19,487 bases of DNA from Lachnoclostridium sp. UBA3775 (GTDB lineage: Bacteria; Bacillota; Clostridia; Lachnospirales; Lachnospiraceae): the NCBI GenBank assembly GCA_002369525.1, contig DFFN01000103.1:1-19487 (forward strand). Direction: 5' to 3'. The position numbers and the translations under genes are program-made. Positions 14,414 to 19,487 of the stretch are shown piece after piece. Position 1 is the first letter of the stretch. The number at the start of each line of letters is the position of its first letter. The notes below the pieces were generated by a model that searched no databases, had not been told where the DNA came from, and saw only the letters and a program-made list of their open reading frames with translations.

Positions 14414-16846
14414 CTATTTGTTGATCTCGGCATACTTGTCTTTTCTTACCAGCATGTAAATAATTCCAGCAAGCGCTGCTATAGCAAATACAAGTCCTAC
14501 CGCATGAACATTGCCTGTGAAGAGTGAACCGAACTGGAACACGATAAGTGCGATGAGATAAGCGAAAAGGCACTGATATCCGATGGCGAACAAGGTCCAC
14601 TTATGCGAGTTCATTTCCCTCTTGATTGCGCCGATCGCAGCGAAGCAGGGTGCGCAGAGAAGATTGAAGATCAGGAATGAATAGCCCGTAAGCTTTGTAA
14701 GTCCCTCAAAGTCAAGGACGCCGAATACTCCGACCACCTCTTCCTTCGCAACAAGTCCCATGACAGTCGCAATAGTCGCCCTGATATTGTCAAAGCCGAG
14801 AGGGATAAATATCCACTTAACGGCATCTCCGATCGTTCCGAGGATCGAATCCTCCAGCTCGCGGTCGGGATCAAAGCCTCCCTTGCCGAATACGGAACCG
14901 GCCCAGATAACGATCGATGAAATAAGGATGATCGTTCCCGCTTTCTTGATGAAGGACCAGCCGCGCTCCCACATTGAACGAAGGAGTGCGCCGACAGTCG
15001 GCCAGTGATATGCGGGAAGCTCCATAACGAAAGGAGCGGGCTTTCCGGCAAACATCTTTGTTTTCTTAAGCATGATACCGGAAATTATGATAGCTGTAAT
15101 TCCGAGGAAATATGCGGAAGGTGCCACCCACCATGCGCCGTCAAAAAGCGCTGCCGCGATAAGAGCGATGATAGGAAGTTTTGCGCCGCAGGGAATAAAT
15201 GTTGTTGTCATGATCGTCATGCGGCGGTCACGTTCGTTTTCAATCGTTCTCGATGCCATTACACCGGGCACGCCGCAGCCTGTACCGATGAGCATGGGGA
15301 TGAATGATTTTCCCGAAAGGCCGAATCTTCTGAAGATACGGTCAAGCACGAATGCGACTCTGGCCATATAGCCGCAGCCCTCGAGGAAGGCGAGCAGGAA
15401 GAACAGAACCAGCATCTGAGGCACAAAACCGAGAACTGCGCCGACACCGGCGACGATACCGTCTATAATCAGGCCGTATACCCAGCCTTCTTCGTCAACG
15501 CCCATCTTTGTAAGAAGATCGCCTACAAGCACGGGAACGCCGGGTACCCAGGTGCCGTACTCCGCGGGATCGGGTGCGTCAAATTCTCCGGTGGACTCTC
15601 CGGTCTCCTCATCAAGGGCAAAAGCGCCGCTTGCTTCCAAAGCTCCGTCAATGTCATAGACCTCATGATTCTTGCTTTCCATAAGGTCGGGGCCGTATGA
15701 TCCGTAAGCCTCCTCAAAGGCTTCGAAATCACTTTCATTAAAGGCATTCAGAAGGTCTCCGCCACCGACAACCTTGTCGTCGGCTTCGGCTGCCTCAAGT
15801 ACCGCTTTTACTTCATCGGTAAACACATGTTCCTTAGCCCATTCGTCGGTATCGTCTTCATACTTTCCGCTCATTCCGAAGAGGTGGAAACCGTCGCCGA
15901 AAAGACCATCGTTTGTCCAGTCCGTTACCCATGTTCCGACAGTAGTCACCGCGATAAAGTATATAAGGAACATTATCACTGCGAAGATCGGAAGAGCAAG
16001 CCATCTGTTGGTGACGATCTTATCGATCTTATCGGATTTCGTCTCTCCGGTTTTTCCCTTTTTCAGAACCTTGTTGATTATGCTTCCGATGTAAATATAT
16101 CTTTCGTTGGTGATGATGGATTCGGCATCGTCGTCCATTTCCTTCTCAACCAGCTTAATATCGTTTTCTATGTGCTCAAGCACCTGCTTGTCAAGCTTTA
16201 AGGTTTCGATAACCTTTTCGTCTCTCTCGAAAAGCTTGATTGCGTACCATCTCTGCTGCTCCTCGGGAAGATGATGAACGGTTACCTCCTCGATATGTGC
16301 AAGCGCATGCTCCACCGAGCCTTCAAAGGTATGGGCGGGAACCGGTCTTGCGGCCTTTGCAGCCTTTAACGCTCCCTCGGCAGCCTCCATTACTCCCTCG
16401 CCTTTAAGCGCCGAGATTTCATAAACCTCGCAGCCGAGCTCTCTTGCGAGCTCTTTCATATTGATCTTGTCGCCGTTCTTTCTGACAACATCCATCATGT
16501 TGACCGCGATGACAACCGGAATGCCGATTTCCACAAGCTGTGTCGTCAGATACAGGTTTCTTTCAAGGTTGGTTCCGTCAACTATATTCAGTATGACATC
16601 AGGTCTGTCGTTTACGAGATAATTCCTTGATACGACCTCCTCCATAGTATAAGGAGAAAGCGAATAAATACCGGGAAGGTCCATTATGACGACATCATCA
16701 TGTTTCTTAAGCTTTCCCTCTTTTTTTTCTACTGTTACGCCGGGCCAGTTTCCCACAAACTGATTTGCGCCGGTAAGTGCATTGAAAAGCGTTGTCTTTC
16801 CGGAGTTGGGGTTACCGGCAAGTGCTATTCTTATCTTTTCGCTCAT
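14414..16846 (-). CDS. feoB: Ferrous iron transport protein B
   Basis: An 810-aa membrane GTPase for Fe2+ uptake. The N-terminal G domain has G1 GNPNSGKTT (11-19), G3 DLPG (56-59), G4 NMMD (116-119) and G5 SALKG (145-149). A helical GDI-like spacer leads to the first membrane helix near 281-302. The transport core has the two conserved cysteine-containing motifs GCGYMARVAF (about 490-499) and GTGCGVPGVMASRTIENERD (about 521-540), then TTTFIPCGAKLPI. Between the first and second membrane helices is an acidic insert of roughly 110 residues (about 325-440), larger than in textbook FeoB. The ATG overlaps the stop of feoA in an ATGA. Complete and intact. Confidence 0.97.
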   Translation of the reverse strand: MSEKIRIALAGNPNSGKTTLFNALTGANQFVGNWPGVTVEKKEGKLKKHDDVVIMDLPGIYSLSPYTMEEVVSRNYLVNDRPDVILNIVDGTNLERNLYLTTQLVEIGIPVVIAVNMMDVVRKNGDKINMKELARELGCEVYEISALKGEGVMEAAEGALKAAKAARPVPAHTFEGSVEHALAHIEEVTVHHLPEEQQRWYAIKLFERDEKVIETLKLDKQVLEHIENDIKLVEKEMDDDAESIITNERYIYIGSIINKVLKKGKTGETKSDKIDKIVTNRWLALPIFAVIMFLIYFIAVTTVGTWVTDWTNDGLFGDGFHLFGMSGKYEDDTDEWAKEHVFTDEVKAVLEAAEADDKVVGGGDLLNAFNESDFEAFEEAYGSYGPDLMESKNHEVYDIDGALEASGAFALDEETGESTGEFDAPDPAEYGTWVPGVPVLVGDLLTKMGVDEEGWVYGLIIDGIVAGVGAVLGFVPQMLVLFFLLAFLEGCGYMARVAFVLDRIFRRFGLSGKSFIPMLIGTGCGVPGVMASRTIENERDRRMTIMTTTFIPCGAKLPIIALIAAALFDGAWWVAPSAYFLGITAIIISGIMLKKTKMFAGKPAPFVMELPAYHWPTVGALLRSMWERGWSFIKKAGTIILISSIVIWAGSVFGKGGFDPDRELEDSILGTIGDAVKWIFIPLGFDNIRATIATVMGLVAKEEVVGVFGVLDFEGLTKLTGYSFLIFNLLCAPCFAAIGAIKREMNSHKWTLFAIGYQCLFAYLIALIVFQFGSLFTGNVHAVGLVFAIAALAGIIYMLVRKDKYAEINK

Positions 16847-17070
16847 CTTACTCCCTCCACCTCTATCATTTCGGCATCGGCTTTCCTGATTGAAAGCTCA
16901 TAGCCTCTTACCGTTACTTCAACAGGGTCGCCAAGCGGTGCCACCTTGCGGATATAGACTTCAACACCCTTGGTGATGCCCATGTCCATGATGCGCCTCT
17001 TTGTTGCGCCCTCTCCGGTCAGCTTCTTTACCCTTACGGTATCACCGATCTTCGCGTCACGTAATGTCAT
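16843..17070 (-). CDS. feoA: FeoA domain protein (second of the operon)
   Basis: A 75-aa SH3-like FeoA protein, cytoplasmic, thought to regulate the FeoB GTPase or pore. Typical features are AKIGDTVRVKKLTGEGATKR at the start, the turn MGITKGVEV and a final strand IRKADAEMIEV. It overlaps feoB by 4 bases and is preceded by an AGGAGG-like site. Two feoA copies before feoB is a common Clostridia layout. Confidence 0.93.
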   Translation of the reverse strand: MTLRDAKIGDTVRVKKLTGEGATKRRIMDMGITKGVEVYIRKVAPLGDPVEVTVRGYELSIRKADAEMIEVEGVR

Positions 17071-17087
17071 TCCGTTTTTCCTCCTAA

Positions 17088-17300
17088 TCAGACCATTATT
17101 TTTTGTGCGAGGACCTCACTGATGGCCACCCGCGACTCTTTTACATTCACGATCACATTTCCGGCGATTTTGGAAACCAGAGTGATTTCACCGCCCGGCA
17201 CAAAGCCAAGGTTTTCGAGAAATCTTTTTTGTTCCTCACCGCCGCCAATTCTTTTAATTATTTCCGTTTTGCCGATATCGGCCAGAGTCAAAGGCATCAT
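17088..17300 (-). CDS. feoA: FeoA domain protein (first of the operon)
   Basis: A 70-aa FeoA-type protein: MPLTLADIGKTEIIKRIGGG, LENLGFVPGGEITLV and ISEVLAQKIMV are the family's three recognisable parts. Its sequence clearly differs from the second copy, so the two are old paralogs rather than a recent duplication. Two ATGs in a row are possible starts; GGAGGG lies 5 bases before the first and 8 before the second. First gene after the iron-type operators. Confidence 0.93.
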   Translation of the reverse strand: MMPLTLADIGKTEIIKRIGGGEEQKRFLENLGFVPGGEITLVSKIAGNVIVNVKESRVAISEVLAQKIMV

Positions 17301-17328
17301 TTCCGCCCTCCTGTAGCTAAATGTAATT

Positions 17329-17350
17329 ATAGTTATATAACACTAACTAT
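17329..17350. promoter_or_regulatory. Inverted repeat A, candidate DtxR-family operator
   Basis: ATAGTTA and TAACTAT are exact inverted arms separated by 8 bases, in the feo leader just downstream of the predicted start point. The TTAGT/ACTAA character matches the other two sites. Confidence 0.55.
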
Positions 17351-17359
17351 TTTCCACAC

Positions 17360-17375
17360 GTTAGTATATACTAAC
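17360..17375. promoter_or_regulatory. Inverted repeat B, candidate DtxR-family operator over the feo -10
   Basis: GTTAGTATATACTAAC is a perfect 16-base palindrome. It contains the minus-strand -10 box TATACT (17363-17368), so a bound repressor would block RNA polymerase. Confidence 0.75.
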
Positions 17376-17391
17376 TAAATCCTCCTGTCAA
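17363..17391 (-). promoter_or_regulatory. Sigma-A promoter of the feo operon
   Basis: On the minus strand TTGACA (17386-17391), a 17-base spacer and TATACT (17363-17368), followed by a leader of about 55 bases to the first feoA. Confidence 0.85.
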
Positions 17392-17417
17392 CAGTAAATT
17401 TGCACAAACTCACACAT

Positions 17418-17433
17418 ATTAGTTATATCTAAT
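17418..17433. promoter_or_regulatory. Inverted repeat C, candidate DtxR-family operator
   Basis: ATTAG and CTAAT arms around TTATAT, about 37 bases upstream of the regulator's -10 box and upstream of the feo -35. Arms match those of site B. Confidence 0.5.
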
Positions 17434-17466
17434 TTGTATTTTTTCCTTTAATTTGAGTTTAAGCTG

Positions 17467-17475
17467 TGTTATAAT
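17467..17475 (+). promoter_or_regulatory. Extended -10 promoter of the DtxR-family gene
   Basis: TGTTATAAT is a full extended -10 (TG-N-TATAAT). The -35 position (TTTAAT, 17447-17452) is weak but 17 bases away. Leader about 28 bases. Confidence 0.7.
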
Positions 17476-17508
17476 GATTTCAGAACTGAAACCATGGAGG
17501 GTTTACAC

Positions 17509-17886
17509 ATGAAATTCAATCAATCTGCCGAGGATTATTTGGAGACTATACTTGTCCTGTCAAAGAAGCTGCCTGTTGTCAGATCGGTAGATATCGCCAC
17601 CGAGATGAGCTTTTCCAAGCCCAGCGTCAGCCATGCAATGAAAAATCTGAGAAATCAGAATCATATAACCGTTACCGACGCCGGCTTTATCTACCTGACC
17701 GAGAGCGGCAGGAAAATTGCGGAATCGGTATATGAAAGGCATCTGTTTTTTAAAAACGCCCTGATCAAGCTCGGCGTCACAGAAAAGGTTGCCGAGGATG
17801 ATGCCTGCAACATAGAACATGTGATCAGTGCGGAAACCTTTGAGGCGATAAAAAAATATGTCACGGAACGCGAAAACAAAAAATGA
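17509..17886 (+). CDS. DtxR/MntR-family metal-dependent regulator
   Basis: A 125-aa repressor with an N-terminal winged helix-turn-helix (about 4-65; SVDIATEMSFSKPSVSHAMKNL is the HTH, split over residues 26-47) and a metal-binding dimer domain, without the C-terminal SH3 domain of long DtxR. Aligned by eye, Asp9 and Glu12 match MntR Asp8/Glu11, His78 matches MntR His77, and CNIEH puts Cys100, Glu103 and His104 where DtxR has Cys102/Glu105/His106, while MntR has Glu at the first. Cys there points to Fe2+ sensing. The frame opens at 17494, but GGAGGG overlaps that start and lies 7 bases before the ATG at 17509. Divergent from feo; very likely its iron-dependent repressor. Confidence 0.9.
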   Translation: MKFNQSAEDYLETILVLSKKLPVVRSVDIATEMSFSKPSVSHAMKNLRNQNHITVTDAGFIYLTESGRKIAESVYERHLFFKNALIKLGVTEKVAEDDACNIEHVISAETFEAIKKYVTERENKK

Positions 17887-17893
17887 TGCAGTC

Positions 17894-17928
17894 AAAAACC
17901 GCCGCAGACAAAACCCGCGGCGGTTTTT
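17894..17928. terminator. Bidirectional intrinsic terminator between the DtxR gene and ilvD
   Basis: AAAAACCGCCGC (17894-17905) and GCGGCGGTTTTT (17917-17928) are perfect 12-base arms around an 11-base loop. Both strands give a GC stem followed by a T-run, so it ends the plus-strand regulator and the minus-strand ilvD. Confidence 0.93.
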
Positions 17929-17943
17929 ATTATTCCAAATTTA

Positions 17944-19487
17944 TTATTTGTTTACTATCGCACCCTCTGCACCGCTTGAAACCATTGCGGCATATCTCTT
18001 AAGATATCCGGAAAGCTCCTTGGTCTTCGGAACGAATTCCTTCATTCTTCTGTCGATCTCATCCTGGGGAACCTTAAGCTCAAGCTTGTTTCCGGGGATA
18101 TCGATTGAAATGATGTCTCCGTCCTGAACGATTCCGATCATACCGCCGTTAGCGGCCTCGGGTGAAACATGGCCGATGCAGGCACCTCTTGTGGCACCGG
18201 AGAAACGTCCGTCGGTGATGAGCGCAACACTTGAACCAAGTCCGCGTCCCATGATGGCGGAAGTGGGATTGAGCATTTCTCTCATGCCGGGACCTCCCTT
18301 GGGACCTTCGTAGCGGATGACAACAACATCGCCGGCAACGATCTTTCCGGAATCGATTGCTGCCTGTGCCTCTTCCTCGGAATCAAACACCTTTGCCGGT
18401 CCTTCATGTACAAGCATTTCGGGTACTACTGCGGAACGCTTTACAACGCCGCCGTCGGGAGCAAGGTTTCCGCGGAGCACTGCGATACCGCCTGTCTGCG
18501 AATAAGGATTGTCGATCGGTCTGATGACCTCGGGATCACGGTTTACATGGCCTTTGATGTTCTCTCCGACTGTCTTTCCGGTACAGGTCATTACATCGGT
18601 CTCGATAAGGCCCTTCTTTGAAAGCTCATTCATTACGGCATATACGCCGCCTGCCTCGTCAAGATCCTCCATGTAAGTACGTCCCGCAGGAGCAAGATGG
18701 CAAAGGTTGGGAGTCTTCTCGGAAATTCCGTTTGCAATGTCAAGGTTAAGCTTGATGCCGCATTCATTAGCGATCGCGGGAAGATGAAGCATCGAGTTGG
18801 TAGAGCAGCCGAGCGCCATATCAACCGTAAGGGCGTTCTTAAATGCCTTCTCAGTCATGATATCGCGGGGCCTGATGTTTTTCTTCACAAGCTCCATTAC
18901 CTGCATGCCGGCACGTTTGGCAAGCTCAAGCCTTGCGGAATATACGGCAGGAATTGTTCCGTTGCCGCTGAGTCCCATGCCGAGAACTTCGGTAAGGCAG
19001 TTCATTGAGTTTGCTGTGTACATACCGGAGCAGGAGCCGCAGGTAGGACAGGTCTTGCACTCATATTCAAGCAGCTCTTCATCCGAAAGCTTTCCGGCAT
19101 TATAGGAGCCTACTGCCTCAAACATGCTTGAAAGCGAGGTCTTCTTTCCTTTTACGTGGCCTGCAAGCATCGGACCGCCCGATACGAAGATCGTCGGAAC
19201 GTTCAGTCTTGCGGCTGCCATCAGAAGTCCGGGCACGTTCTTGTCGCAGTTGGGAACCATAACAAGCGCGTCAAAGCCGTGAGCGATCGCCATGCACTCC
19301 GTCGAGTCTGCGATAAGGTCTCTTGTCACAAGCGAGTACTTCATTCCGACATGGCCCATTGCAATACCGTCGCATACTGCGATCGCAGGGAATACTATCG
19401 GTGTTCCGCCTGCCATTGCAACGCCCATTTTAACTGCTTCAACTATCTTGTCAATGTTCATATGGCCGGGAACGATCTCGTTGTAGG
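17944..19487 (-). CDS. ilvD: Dihydroxy-acid dehydratase, partial (N-terminus off the right edge)
   Basis: An Fe-S dehydratase converting 2,3-dihydroxy-isovalerate and -methylvalerate to the 2-oxo acids for valine, leucine and isoleucine. The frame is open to the window edge (YNEIVPGH precedes an internal Met), so about 514 of the usual ~555 residues are present. Visible are CDGIAMGHVGMKYSL, the cluster cysteines in NCDKNVPG and CPTCGSCSGM, and GRFSGATRGACIGHVSPEA with the active-site Ser. The third cluster cysteine would be in the missing N-terminus. The gene ends at a shared terminator. Its product pathway touches the proposed substrate of AzlCD, but the genes are 7 kb apart. Confidence 0.97.
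   Translation of the reverse strand, partial: YNEIVPGHMNIDKIVEAVKMGVAMAGGTPIVFPAIAVCDGIAMGHVGMKYSLVTRDLIADSTECMAIAHGFDALVMVPNCDKNVPGLLMAAARLNVPTIFVSGGPMLAGHVKGKKTSLSSMFEAVGSYNAGKLSDEELLEYECKTCPTCGSCSGMYTANSMNCLTEVLGMGLSGNGTIPAVYSARLELAKRAGMQVMELVKKNIRPRDIMTEKAFKNALTVDMALGCSTNSMLHLPAIANECGIKLNLDIANGISEKTPNLCHLAPAGRTYMEDLDEAGGVYAVMNELSKKGLIETDVMTCTGKTVGENIKGHVNRDPEVIRPIDNPYSQTGGIAVLRGNLAPDGGVVKRSAVVPEMLVHEGPAKVFDSEEEAQAAIDSGKIVAGDVVVIRYEGPKGGPGMREMLNPTSAIMGRGLGSSVALITDGRFSGATRGACIGHVSPEAANGGMIGIVQDGDIISIDIPGNKLELKVPQDEIDRRMKEFVPKTKELSGYLKRYAAMVSSGAEGAIVNK

Noticed and set aside
17494..17508. Upstream ATG at 17494 for the DtxR-family gene
   Set aside because: The ribosome binding site GGAGGG falls within those codons and serves the ATG at 17509.

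Overview
The window looks like a chromosomal segment of a low-to-moderate GC Gram-positive anaerobe of the Clostridia, most likely a Lachnospiraceae member. The evidence is strong AGGAGG-type ribosome binding sites, sigma-A type promoters, a clostripain-family protease, a duplicated feoA with feoB and a FeoB-associated Cys-rich protein, and a MATE gene behind what looks like a guanidine-IV (mepA-type) riboswitch. I see no rRNA, tRNA, insertion sequence, phage gene or CRISPR array. Family assignments come from reading motifs by eye, not from searches.

Layout: 1-3181 (minus) holds the 5' part of a phenylacetate-CoA ligase gene and a SNF2-type helicase with a helix-hairpin-helix segment. 3182-3440 is a regulatory gap with three direct repeats, a strong plus-strand promoter and a doubtful 18-codon ORF. 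3441-4154 (plus) is a HAD phosphatase, meeting tail-to-tail a minus-strand clostripain-like surface protease (4156-6594). An unrecognised 268-aa protein (6651-7457), a membrane-anchored alpha/beta hydrolase and a lipoprotein (7576-9385) follow on the minus strand.

9476-14002 is the most interesting part. One tight minus-strand operon reads MATE exporter, CARF/HEPN-like protein, azlC, azlD, with overlaps or gaps of only a few bases. A strong promoter, a structured leader and a perfect intrinsic terminator stand in front of it. The 640-aa protein has an N-terminal Rossmann-like part resembling the TM1812/Csx-type CARF proteins and a C-terminal HEPN RNase motif (RNQVNH). Such proteins are usually effectors of type III CRISPR, but no cas gene or array is in view; here the gene is translationally coupled to transporters under an apparent small-molecule riboswitch.

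14142-17886 is an iron module: feoA, feoA, feoB and a Cys-rich FeoB partner on the minus strand, diverging from a DtxR-family regulator. The shared 208-bp spacer carries three TTAGT-type inverted repeats, one exactly over the feo -10 box. A 12-bp bidirectional terminator separates the regulator from ilvD (17944 to beyond the right edge), a dihydroxy-acid dehydratase of branched-chain amino acid synthesis.
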